Origin: Polaribacter sp. SA4-12
Lineage (GTDB): Bacteria; Bacteroidota; Bacteroidia; Flavobacteriales; Flavobacteriaceae
Length of the DNA stretch: 64,000 bases
Direction of reading: 5' to 3'
Assembly (NCBI RefSeq): GCF_002163675.1
Contig: NZ_CP019334.1
Coordinates: 2,399,501-2,463,500, forward strand
Part shown: one piece after another, positions 7,112 to 15,151 of the stretch
Position numbering within the stretch: position 1 is the first letter of the stretch
Layout: each line of letters opens with the position of its first letter
Made by a program: the position numbers and the translations under genes
Notes under the pieces: generated by a model
Databases searched by the model: none
Told to the model about the DNA's origin: nothing
Seen by the model: only the letters and a program-made list of their open reading frames with translations

Positions 7112-10100
7112 TTATTTATAATTCTTCTTTTCAATCATATAATACACTAATGGCACAACCAATAATGTTAATACTGTAGAAACAATGGTTCCTCCCATTA
7201 ATGAGATTGCCAATCCTTGAAAAATTGGATCAAATAAGATTACAAAGGCTCCAATTACAACTGTACCTGCAGTTAATAAAATTGGCGTTGTTCTTACTGC
7301 TCCAGCTTCAATTGCTGCTTGTTTTAAAGGCACTCCTTCTTCTAGTCTTAAATTGATAAAATCAATCAGTAAAACGGAGTTTCTTACCATAATTCCTGCT
7401 AGAGCAATCATTCCAATAAATGAAGTTGCAGTAAAGAATGCTCCCATAATCCAATGCCCTAAAACAATTCCGATTAATGATAGCGGTATTGCAACCATCA
7501 TTACAATTGGTGCTTTAAAGTTTTGAAACCACCCAACAATTAAAATATAAATTAAGATAATTGCTCCTAAAAAAGCGATTCCTAAATCTCTAAAAACTTC
7601 TAATGTAATTTGCCATTCTCCATCCCATTTCACAGTATAATCGTCTTCAAATTCTGGCTGACCTAAATACATCTCGTTTAATTTATAACCTTCAGGAAGC
7701 TTTATTGTATTCAATTTTTCTTCCATTCCTAAAATTGCATACGCAGGACTTTCTAATTCCCCAGCCATATCTGCCATTACATAAACAACACGTTTTTGAT
7801 TTTTACGGAAAATACTTTTTGCTGCAATTGTTTCTTTAATTTCAACTAAATCTGCAATTGGCACCATGTTACCTTGTTTCGATTTTACTTTCAATTGAGA
7901 AATATCAGAGATAGTTGATTTTTCTTTTTCATCCAAAGTTAAAACCAAACCAACTTGATTTACAGCATTTTCGTCATACAAATTTGTAATCGCTCTGTTA
8001 GACAAAGCCATATTCATTGTATAAGCAATTTGTTGAGGAGCAACTCCATACAACATTGCTTTTTCTTTATTTATTTCAAATTGATATTCAATTTGATCAG
8101 CTTCCACCATAAAATCTACATCAACAACATCATCAGTATTTTTTAAGATATTTTGAACCTGATTTGCAATTTCTATTTGCTGTTCATAATCTGGTCCATA
8201 AACCTCTGCAACAATTGTTGATAAAACCGGCGGTCCTGGGGGAACTTCCACCAGCTTTACATTTGCATTGTATTTCTTTGCTATTTTCTGAATTTCTGGT
8301 CTTAATAATTTTGCAATTCCGTGACTTTGAATTTCACGTTCGCCTTTATCAACCAAATTCACTTGAATATCAGCCATATTAGATCCACCACGTAAATCGT
8401 AATGACGAACTAAACCGTTAAAAGTAATTGGTGCAGAAGTACCAATATAATTCTGATAATTAACAACTTCTGGTCTTGTAGATAAATACTGTGCAATTTC
8501 TTGAGTTACAACTCCAGTTCTTTCTAGCGTTGTTCCTTCTGGCATATCAATTACTACCTGAAACTCATTTTTATTATCAAAAGGTAACATTTTCACAGCT
8601 ACAGAATTGGTGAAAAATAAGACCATTGTTGCCATTAACACAACGAATGTCCCTCCTAAAAACAACCATCTTCTTGTTTTATTTTCAATTAAAGGTCTTT
8701 CAAATCTGTCATAAATTTTATAAATAAAAGTTTCTTCCAAAGGTTTTTCAACTTTCTCTTCACCACCTTTTTTATCTTTTTCTCTTAAGAAAATATATCC
8801 TAAATAAGGAGTAATTGTTAAAGCTACAAATAACGATAAAATCATTGCAATTGAAGCTCCAATTGGCATTGGTGCCATATAAGGCCCCATTAAACCAGAC
8901 ACAAAGGCCATCGGTAAAACAGAAGCAATTACTGTAAACGTTGCTAAAATTGTTGGGTTACCAACTTCATTAATTGCATATAATGCAGCTTGTTTAAAAG
9001 GCAAGCGTTTCATCTTAAAATGCCTATGCATATTTTCTGCAATAATAATGGAATCATCAACCACAATACCAGTTACAAAAACCAATGCGAAAAGCGTAAT
9101 TCTGTTTAATGTGTAATCTAACATGTAATAACTTAACAATGTTAAAGCAAACGTAATTGGCACAGATAAAAACACCACCAAACCACCACGCCAACCCATT
9201 GCTAACATTACCACCAAAGTAACTGCAAAGATAGAACCAATAAGATGCCACAATAACTCTGATACTTTATGAGAAGCTGTTTCTCCGTAATTTCTAGTAA
9301 CTTCTACGTGAACATCATCAGGAATTAAAGTAGTTCGTAAATGCGCTACTTTATGTAAAATTAATTCCGAAATTTTCATTGCATCTGCACCTTTTCTTTT
9401 AGCGACAGAAATAGTTACAGCAGGATATTCCGATTTGTATGTTTGAGATTTCTCGCTCGCTTGTCCAAAACCTAAAGACACATAATTTTGTGGAATTTCT
9501 GGTCCATCAACAATAGTTGCTATTTGTTTTAAATAAATAGGTCTATTTTGTTGTACACCAACTACTAAATTCTCTACATCAGTTACAGATGCTAAAAAGT
9601 TACCCGTTTTTACTAAAAACTCCGTGTCATTTTTATCAAAACTACCAGAACTTAATTGTGTATTATTGGCTTTTATCATTTGAGAAACCGACAAGAAATC
9701 TAATCCACTAGAAGCCAATTTATCTTTATCTAAAACAACTCTTAATTGACGATTTCTTCCACCAATTTTATGCGTAATAGAAACATCATTTATCTTCTTA
9801 ATCTCTGTTTCTAATTCTTGCCCCATTTGGCTTAATTGATAATCACTGTAGTTTTCACTCCACAATGTTAACCCCAACATTGGCACATCATCAATAGCAC
9901 GTGTTTTAACCAACGGAAACGTAACGCCTGCAGGCATTTGATCCATGTGTTTGTTAATCTCATTGTATAATTTCACAAAAGAACGCTCTATATCTTCGCC
10001 CACATAAAACTGCACAATTACCATTGCTTTTTCATTCATAGCAGTAGCATACACATACTCTACACCTTTAATATTAGAAATTAATTTCTCTAAAGGTTTT

Positions 10101-10306
10101 ACAACTCTATTCTCAATTTCTGTTGGACTCGCACCTGGATAACCAACAAAAATATCTGCCATTGGCACATCAATTTGTGGCTCTTCTTCTCTCGGAATCA
10201 AAAACGAAGCATACACACCAACAACCATAAAAACGACCATTAGAAGCACTGTAAGTTTCGATCCTATAAAGACTTTTGCAATTTTTCCAGCTAAACCTTC
10301 TTTCAT
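7112..10306 (-). CDS. RND efflux transporter, inner-membrane permease (1064 aa)
   Basis: Full length for an AcrB/HAE1-type resistance-nodulation-division pump: a first transmembrane helix at about residues 15-34, a large periplasmic loop, a helix bundle, and then the pattern repeated in the second half. The proton-relay Asp pair is seen in VTGIVVDDSIIIAEN (TM4). GYPGASPTEIE and PEGTTLERTG are usual periplasmic porter-domain signatures. It works with the adaptor (10563-11642) and TolC-like channel (11691-13001) upstream. The operon order is outer-membrane factor, adaptor, permease, PII-like, DUF2892. The Crp/Fnr-type promoter suggests a stress-linked substrate; the substrate cannot be read from the sequence. 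Confidence 0.92.
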   Translation of the reverse strand: MKEGLAGKIAKVFIGSKLTVLLMVVFMVVGVYASFLIPREEEPQIDVPMADIFVGYPGASPTEIENRVVKPLEKLISNIKGVEYVYATAMNEKAMVIVQFYVGEDIERSFVKLYNEINKHMDQMPAGVTFPLVKTRAIDDVPMLGLTLWSENYSDYQLSQMGQELETEIKKINDVSITHKIGGRNRQLRVVLDKDKLASSGLDFLSVSQMIKANNTQLSSGSFDKNDTEFLVKTGNFLASVTDVENLVVGVQQNRPIYLKQIATIVDGPEIPQNYVSLGFGQASEKSQTYKSEYPAVTISVAKRKGADAMKISELILHKVAHLRTTLIPDDVHVEVTRNYGETASHKVSELLWHLIGSIFAVTLVVMLAMGWRGGLVVFLSVPITFALTLLSYYMLDYTLNRITLFALVFVTGIVVDDSIIIAENMHRHFKMKRLPFKQAALYAINEVGNPTILATFTVIASVLPMAFVSGLMGPYMAPMPIGASIAMILSLFVALTITPYLGYIFLREKDKKGGEEKVEKPLEETFIYKIYDRFERPLIENKTRRWLFLGGTFVVLMATMVLFFTNSVAVKMLPFDNKNEFQVVIDMPEGTTLERTGVVTQEIAQYLSTRPEVVNYQNYIGTSAPITFNGLVRHYDLRGGSNMADIQVNLVDKGEREIQSHGIAKLLRPEIQKIAKKYNANVKLVEVPPGPPVLSTIVAEVYGPDYEQQIEIANQVQNILKNTDDVVDVDFMVEADQIEYQFEINKEKAMLYGVAPQQIAYTMNMALSNRAITNLYDENAVNQVGLVLTLDEKEKSTISDISQLKVKSKQGNMVPIADLVEIKETIAAKSIFRKNQKRVVYVMADMAGELESPAYAILGMEEKLNTIKLPEGYKLNEMYLGQPEFEDDYTVKWDGEWQITLEVFRDLGIAFLGAIILIYILIVGWFQNFKAPIVMMVAIPLSLIGIVLGHWIMGAFFTATSFIGMIALAGIMVRNSVLLIDFINLRLEEGVPLKQAAIEAGAVRTTPILLTAGTVVIGAFVILFDPIFQGLAISLMGGTIVSTVLTLLVVPLVYYMIEKKNYK

Positions 10307-10361
10307 TTCTTTTATATTTTTGGGCGTTTTAACAGGCTATTCATTTCAATCTTTTTTCTTG

Positions 10362-10436
10362 TGCTGAATTAATTTCAGCATCTTTCTACTTAAGCTTTCT
10401 GCTCTTTTAAAAGAGATACTGAAACCAGTTCAGTAT
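10362..10436. repeat. Pair of dispersed TGCTGAA-type inverted repeats
   Basis: TGCTGAATTAATTTCAGCA (10362-10380) and ATACTGAA-accag-TTCAGTAT (10416-10436) are two small palindromes in opposite orientation. From memory this GATGCTGAA/TTCAGCATC type is common between flavobacterial genes. They lie in the 256-bp gap between the adaptor and permease genes, inside an operon. Confidence 0.6.
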
Positions 10437-10500
10437 AAAAAAAAGGATTTCCATTGCTATCCTTAACGCGATAATTCTTGTTTAAAATTTTATCTTGATA

Positions 10501-10527
10501 CCTACAAGGTTATTGAAACCTTGCAGG
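10501..10527. repeat. CAAGGTT palindrome (dispersed-repeat type)
   Basis: CCTACAAGGTT and AACCTTGCAGG form an 11-bp stem with one mismatch around a five-base loop. There is no T-run after it, so it is not an obvious terminator. It lies within the RND operon. Confidence 0.6.
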
Positions 10528-10529
10528 AA

Positions 10530-10568
10530 ACTGAAAACTGTTACTGCCAACTGATGACTGTTCTACTG
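10530..10568. repeat. Degenerate ACTGnnn heptamer array
   Basis: ACTG recurs at 10530, 10537, 10543, 10550, 10557 and 10565, a period of about seven bases. It runs into the 3' end of the adaptor gene (stop at 10563). The same ACTG heptamer type is seen at 11664-11690 and, on the other strand, at 50341-50403. Confidence 0.5.
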
Positions 10569-11642
10569 AACACTTATTTTAGCTCCGTTGAATAATTTTC
10601 CTTCCGCAGAAACTATATAAGATTCATCAGCATTTAAACCCGATAAAACCTCAACATTATTTCCATAAACTCTTCCTAAACGCAACCAACGTAATAATGC
10701 TGTATTGCTTTCACTTACAGTATAAACTCCAGATAACTGACCATTTTCTACAATTGCTTCTTTAGGAATTAAAACCAACTCTGATTTTACTTTTCCTTCT
10801 ACAGGAAACTGAACCGTAGAAAACATACCAGATAAAATATGAACATCTGTTTTATCTAAATTTATTTTCACTAAATATTGTCCTCCAGTATTTTTAGCAG
10901 AAGTACTTACTTCGCTAACTTTTCCTTTCAAGATTTTATCCAAAGATTTTACCAAAACATTTACTGACGTTCCTTTCTTAATTTTAGAAATTTCAGTTTC
11001 TGGCACCATTGCAATTACTTCAAACTCTTTAGGCGTTTCTAAACTAATTAAAGGCATTCCTGGGTTTGCCATATCTCCAACTTCTATATTCTTACTGGTA
11101 ATTACACCGCTAAAAGGAGCTGTAATATTAGAATATGCAAATTGTGCATTGATTTCATTTTTCATCTGATTTGCAGATTCTAAACCTGCTTTTGCCATTT
11201 CGTAATTAGCTGTCATATCATCCATTTCTTTTTGAGTGACACTATTACTCGCAAATAAATTTTTGAAACGTTTGTAATTTTTTTCAGCATTATTAAATAC
11301 AGATTTAGCTTGTGTAATACCTGCATTTACTTGTCCTTTTTTAGCTTGTAAATCCGTATTATTAATAGAAACTAATAATTGACCTCTTCTAACCTTATCA
11401 CCAACATTTACGTGTACTTTTTTAACGTAACCCATCATTCTTGTGCTTAAATCTGCACTATTAGATGCTTGAATTTTTCCACTTACAGATAAAAACTGGC
11501 TATCACTATTTATTGCAACTTTACTAACTGTAATTTTAATTGCAGGTGTAGTATCTTTTACTTCTTTTTTCTCTTCACTTCCACAACTAGTAATGAATAA
11601 TGATGCAGTTATTACTGCGATTATGTAGATGTATTTTTTCAT
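10563..11642 (-). CDS. RND efflux periplasmic adaptor lipoprotein (MFP/HlyD family, 359 aa)
   Basis: An N-terminal lipoprotein signal ends at a lipobox (ASLFITSC, Cys20), so the protein is anchored in the inner membrane facing the periplasm. Then come a biotinyl-lipoyl-like half (RMMGYVKKVHVNVGDKVRRG), a coiled-coil hairpin (about residues 100-155), the second lipoyl half (ITAPFSGVITSKNIEVGDM) and beta-barrel/membrane-proximal domains. This is the standard order of membrane fusion proteins linking an RND pump to a TolC channel. It sits between the TolC-like gene (upstream) and the permease (downstream, after a 256-bp repeat-filled gap). Full length. Confidence 0.92.
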   Translation of the reverse strand: MKKYIYIIAVITASLFITSCGSEEKKEVKDTTPAIKITVSKVAINSDSQFLSVSGKIQASNSADLSTRMMGYVKKVHVNVGDKVRRGQLLVSINNTDLQAKKGQVNAGITQAKSVFNNAEKNYKRFKNLFASNSVTQKEMDDMTANYEMAKAGLESANQMKNEINAQFAYSNITAPFSGVITSKNIEVGDMANPGMPLISLETPKEFEVIAMVPETEISKIKKGTSVNVLVKSLDKILKGKVSEVSTSAKNTGGQYLVKINLDKTDVHILSGMFSTVQFPVEGKVKSELVLIPKEAIVENGQLSGVYTVSESNTALLRWLRLGRVYGNNVEVLSGLNADESYIVSAEGKLFNGAKISVQ

Positions 11643-11663
11643 TTTTTTGTTTTATTTTTTTTG

Positions 11664-11690
11664 ACTGAATACTGCGACTGGTTACTATCT
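11664..11690. repeat. Short ACTG-type heptamer array
   Basis: ACTG at 11664, 11671 and 11677, then ACT at 11684, gives roughly seven-base spacing. It fills most of the 48-bp spacer between the TolC-like and adaptor genes. Confidence 0.4.
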
Positions 11691-13001
11691 TTATTCTTTA
11701 GTTAAAAATTCTAAATAAGTTTGTGTAAAATTGTATTCGAAAATTGTTTGATAATATTCTAATTGCTTTTGAGCAAATTGAGTTTCTGCCATTAATAAAT
11801 CTGATGTTTTTTCTAAACCTTCTTTAAATCTATTTTTTCTAATTCTTAAAGATTCTTCAGATTGTTGTACTGCCAAATCGGTTAACTCTAATCTATTTTT
11901 TGCATCAACCAATTGACGCTTTACTTTATTTAATTCTAAATTACTTTTAGAAACATATTGATTGTATTCTAATTTAGATTTCTCAAATTCAGCTTTACTT
12001 TTCTGTGCTTTACCAAAACGTTTAGAACCTTGAAAAATATCCCAACTTAATTGTGCTCCAATTAAATATCCATTTGCATTTCCTTGAAACAATTGGTTGT
12101 CATACATTTCATAACTTCCAAAAGCATTTAAGCGTGGTAAAAAAGCCATTTTATCAGCTTTATTCATAGCCTCATAACCTTTAGATGCTAAATGCATTGC
12201 TTTTATATCCGATCTGTTTTCAGAAATTGTTTTGTTATCAATATGAATACTCGAAACCGTTAAACTTTCTGTTGGTTGATAAACAACATAGCTTTTATCA
12301 TCCATTAAAAAAGACAAATAGTTTGAAGCGTTTTGCACATTACTTTTTGCTGTTTGCAATTGGTTTTTAACTTCTGTAACTCTTATTTCAACGTTTAAAA
12401 CATCAGCTCGCTGTAAAAAACCTTGTTTAAAACTATTATCAGCCATTTCTTTATTTGCATTTGCAGCTTCCAAAGCTTTTTCTAAAACAGAAACAGCTTT
12501 ATATGCTAACTGCAATTGCATGTATGCTTTTTCAACTTCAAAAATCAAATAATCTTGTGTACGCTCTGTTTTTAAAGACATTGCTTCCATTTTAGACTTC
12601 GCTGCTTTTCTTTGATAAAAGCCATCTAAGTTTATTAATGGTTGCTGAATTTCTACTTTCGTTGCAAAATTTCTAGTTGTTGTTGGGTCATTTAACAATG
12701 CTGGATTAAAATCATTCTGTGTTAATATTTCCTGATTTAATTTAGATCCAAAAGACATTAAAGGATTTGTTGTTGAAATACCAGTATGACTTGCTGTAAT
12801 GTTTGGTAAAAACACTGCATTTGTTTGCTTATAATCTGCTTTTGCTGCATTAAATTCTTCTTCAGAAATCTTAATTGTTGTGTTCTTCTCTGAAACTCTA
12901 ACTAAGACTTCTACTTTCGAAATTGGTTTTACTTCTTGTCCTTGCAAACACAAAATGCCTGCAAACAAAAAAAAGATAGATATGTATATTGTATTTTTCA
13001 T
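11691..13001 (-). CDS. TolC-family outer-membrane efflux channel (436 aa)
   Basis: A cleavable signal peptide (MKNTIYISIFFLFAGILC, then LQGQ) is followed by the paired long helical segments of the TolC/OEP fold, with internal repeats at about residues 40-230 and 245-430. The Met at 13001 is preferred to one at 13025 because it gives a normal signal peptide and a leader after the -7 box at 13023-13030. It is the first gene of the five-gene operon ending at 6486. As the trimeric outer-membrane duct it would complete the pump with the adaptor and the RND permease. Confidence 0.9.
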   Translation of the reverse strand: MKNTIYISIFFLFAGILCLQGQEVKPISKVEVLVRVSEKNTTIKISEEEFNAAKADYKQTNAVFLPNITASHTGISTTNPLMSFGSKLNQEILTQNDFNPALLNDPTTTRNFATKVEIQQPLINLDGFYQRKAAKSKMEAMSLKTERTQDYLIFEVEKAYMQLQLAYKAVSVLEKALEAANANKEMADNSFKQGFLQRADVLNVEIRVTEVKNQLQTAKSNVQNASNYLSFLMDDKSYVVYQPTESLTVSSIHIDNKTISENRSDIKAMHLASKGYEAMNKADKMAFLPRLNAFGSYEMYDNQLFQGNANGYLIGAQLSWDIFQGSKRFGKAQKSKAEFEKSKLEYNQYVSKSNLELNKVKRQLVDAKNRLELTDLAVQQSEESLRIRKNRFKEGLEKTSDLLMAETQFAQKQLEYYQTIFEYNFTQTYLEFLTKE

Positions 13002-13022
13002 GTATTCTTCAATTATCTGGTA

Positions 13023-13067
13023 CAAAAGTAAGTTTAGAATAAGTGGTGGTTTGTAACTAATGTTACA
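13023..13067 (-). promoter_or_regulatory. Crp/Fnr-type operator with -7 box, promoter of the RND efflux operon
   Basis: A perfect 16-bp palindrome TGTAAC-TAAT-GTTACA lies at 13052-13067, and a TACTTTTG -7 box at 13023-13030 on the minus strand. The centre is 36.5 bp from the last base of the box. It is the most symmetrical of the nine sites in this window. Confidence 0.75.
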
Positions 13068-13111
13068 TGTTATAAAAAGTGCCCTAATTATTTAAAATTT
13101 TATTTAAACAA

Positions 13112-14005
13112 TTAAAACATATAACTGACTCCAATCATCCAGTAAAAAGTTGGGTCTAAATCTTCCTGAACTAAGATATCATCTATAATTAACTCTGATT
13201 CGTTCTGGGGAAATACAAGATTTGGAACAAATAAAAAGGCATACGATTTATGTACATACCAAATAGGTAAACTCAATTCAATTGCCATTAGATTGAATTT
13301 TTCACTTTCATTAATTTGAATGTTATTTTGAACTATAACATTATCGCTACCTCCTTGACCTTGTCCTTGATTTTTACCGTTTCCGAATTGGGTATTTGAA
13401 TAATACTGCTCGTAAAAATTTTGAGACCCAAAAGAAGCTCCAATTGTTGGTGACAGTTGAAATTTTTGATTATTAGTAATAAAATCTTTACTAAATTCTG
13501 ATATTAAAATAAAATCGGTATTACTATCGTTACTAAAAAAAGTAATTGCCATTAAACCAAACTCTATTACATCAAAATCGTACTCTAAATTGACTGTTAA
13601 ATCAGTTTCTACTTGAGAAATAACATTGTAACTATCCTCATTAAAAAAGTACTTACTTATAGAAATATCGCCTTCAAATTTTTTAATACTAAAATCATAA
13701 CCTATTGTAATTAAAGACAAATCTATTCTGCTTTCATTTGGCTCTGTTAAATAAGAAAATGATCCATTTGCATAGAAACCAGATTTATGATGAAACATAA
13801 TGGAAGGATATAAATAAGGCGTAGAAATAGAGTCTTTCCTACCCATAAAAACAGCATCATTTATATAATTTAAGCTTAAAGAAATGTAAGATGAATTACT
13901 ATATTCATTAACACTTTCTGTAACCTCATTATTCTGTGAGTTGACTAAGTTACTAAACAAAATAGTCAAAATTAATACTAGAATATTATAGTTTATTAGT
14001 TTCAT
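13112..14005 (-). CDS. Hypothetical outer-membrane beta-barrel-like protein (297 aa)
   Basis: It has a signal peptide (LVLILTILFSNLVNSQ), then alternating amphipathic strands (SSYISLSLNYIND, FYANGSFSYLTE, NLEYDFDVIEFGLMAI) and a C-terminal strand ending in Phe (WMIGVSYMF), the usual mark of an outer-membrane barrel. A flexible Gly/Gln stretch (GQGQGGSDN) lies near residue 215. I do not recognise a family. It starts 62 bp after the DUF6799-like gene, but a terminator lies between them (14025-14055), so expression may be partly uncoupled. Transport or surface functions cannot be told apart from sequence alone. Confidence 0.65.
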   Translation of the reverse strand: MKLINYNILVLILTILFSNLVNSQNNEVTESVNEYSNSSYISLSLNYINDAVFMGRKDSISTPYLYPSIMFHHKSGFYANGSFSYLTEPNESRIDLSLITIGYDFSIKKFEGDISISKYFFNEDSYNVISQVETDLTVNLEYDFDVIEFGLMAITFFSNDSNTDFILISEFSKDFITNNQKFQLSPTIGASFGSQNFYEQYYSNTQFGNGKNQGQGQGGSDNVIVQNNIQINESEKFNLMAIELSLPIWYVHKSYAFLFVPNLVFPQNESELIIDDILVQEDLDPTFYWMIGVSYMF

Positions 14006-14024
14006 AATATTTTATTTTAAATGA

Positions 14025-14055
14025 AAAAAGGGCTTTTATAAAAAAGCCCTTTAAA
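14025..14055. terminator. Terminator after the DUF6799-like gene
   Basis: AAAGGGCTTTT and AAAAGCCCTTT form a strong stem with a short loop. On the minus strand a run of T follows, 13 bp downstream of the stop codon of the gene at 14068. Confidence 0.8.
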
Positions 14056-14067
14056 ATTTTGAATTAT

Positions 14068-14724
14068 TTAACTTTTTTTACCCGTTGTTTTTTGCTTCTT
14101 AGGTGCTTTTTGAAGCTTTTTATTCAACATAGCTTTTTTAAGATTCATTTTTCTATACTTATAGGTGTTTTTAAATAATTTACCATACATATTTATACAT
14201 TCACCATCTTTTAGTCTTAGTTGTTTACGATCTTTTGTTTGGTATGTTCCATCTGCATTAACAACACTTCCATCATTTAATTTTAATTGAGATTGTATTC
14301 TGTTTTGAGATTGATTTCTTATTTGAAACATTTCTCCATCCATTAAAGTATAATGAACTCTACTTTGGTTTCTTTCTTGAATTTGAGATTGAGTTAACCC
14401 TTTATTTTCTTGTTGTATTTTATATCTATATTGATATTCGTTTCTATACTTAACTCCATCAGAATCTAAACACTCACCATCCTTTAATCTTAATCTATCA
14501 CGATCTCTTGTTAGATAACTTCCATTTGGATTAATGATGGTACCATCATTTAAAGTTGTTTTGTCCTTTAATCGTATTTGATCTCGGTCTCTAATTTGCA
14601 AAACATCACCATCAACTAACATTAATCGATCTTGATCTTGAACTCTAATTTGATCTTTGTCTTGTGCTATCATAGCCGTTGTTCCTAAAACAACAAATGC
14701 TATTGCTAAAATTACTTTTTTCAT
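14068..14724 (-). CDS. Secreted protein with two DUF6799-like repeats (218 aa)
   Basis: A signal peptide (VILAIAFVVLGTTAMIAQ) is followed by two copies of one module, at about residues 33-97 and 127-190. Each reads as a LxDGxxxQIRxxxQ segment, LNDGTIINPNGSY or LNDGSVVNADGTY, and LRLKDGECLDSDG or LRLKDGECINMYG. The pattern matches what I remember of DUF6799, a Bacteroidota domain of unknown role; the match is from memory. The C-terminal 30 residues are very Lys-rich. The protein is probably periplasmic. Its promoter at 14752-14794 has the Crp/Fnr-type operator. Confidence 0.75.
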   Translation of the reverse strand: MKKVILAIAFVVLGTTAMIAQDKDQIRVQDQDRLMLVDGDVLQIRDRDQIRLKDKTTLNDGTIINPNGSYLTRDRDRLRLKDGECLDSDGVKYRNEYQYRYKIQQENKGLTQSQIQERNQSRVHYTLMDGEMFQIRNQSQNRIQSQLKLNDGSVVNADGTYQTKDRKQLRLKDGECINMYGKLFKNTYKYRKMNLKKAMLNKKLQKAPKKQKTTGKKS

Positions 14725-14751
14725 TTTGTCCTTTATTTACAGTTAATAACA

Positions 14752-14794
14752 TAAAAGTAGCGCAAGACTATCAATAATGGAATGACCTAGGTCA
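14752..14794 (-). promoter_or_regulatory. Crp/Fnr-type operator with -7 box, promoter of the DUF6799-like gene
   Basis: TGAC-ctag-GTCA at 14783-14794 is a perfect 12-bp palindrome, and a TACTTTTA box lies at 14752-14759 on the minus strand. The 36.5-bp spacing is the same as at the other sites. Confidence 0.7.
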
Positions 14795-14830
14795 CTCAGC
14801 TCTTATTTAACCACTTACAATCTGTTTACA

Positions 14831-14860
14831 AAAAAAAGAGAGCATAAAGCTCTCTTTTTT
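14831..14860. terminator. Terminator of the SQR-like/micropeptide unit
   Basis: GAGAGC-ataaa-GCTCTC is flanked by A- and T-runs, so it could work in both directions. It lies 50 bp beyond the stop codon of the minus-strand peptide gene at 14910. Confidence 0.75.
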
Positions 14861-14909
14861 CAAGATATTGAACCACCAACATCTTAACCAACCTAAACTG
14901 ATAACCACA

Positions 14910-15047
14910 TCAGCTTACTTTTCTAGTTCCTCCATGTCCTCCAGCAACAACAATCATTATTTTTAAACTTAAATAAATGAATTTGAAAAACTGAATGATT
15001 GGATTCATCATTTTGAATTTTTGATATTTTGATATTCTTTGTGTCAT
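14910..15047 (-). CDS. Micropeptide with GGHGGTRK tail, 45 aa
   Basis: The gene starts at ATG 15047 and stops with TGA at 14910-14912; an internal ATG at 15008 would give 32 residues. The peptide has a basic N-terminus (TQRISKYQKFKMMNP), a hydrophobic stretch of about 18 residues (IIQFFKFIYLSLKIMIVVA) and a short conserved-looking tail GGHGGTRKVS. It lies 105 bp downstream of the SQR-like flavoprotein and is followed by a terminator, so both are probably on one transcript. I have the impression of similar short GHGGTR peptides in other Flavobacteria. It may be a membrane-bound partner of the oxidoreductase, which is inference. Confidence 0.5.
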   Translation of the reverse strand: MTQRISKYQKFKMMNPIIQFFKFIYLSLKIMIVVAGGHGGTRKVS

Positions 15048-15151
15048 TCTACTAATTATTAAATTCTTATAATATCTTCATGAGATCCTGAATATCCCTC
15101 TGGTCTTTCAGGATAAGCGATTCACACCAAGTAAAAACTTGGGTTCACTTC

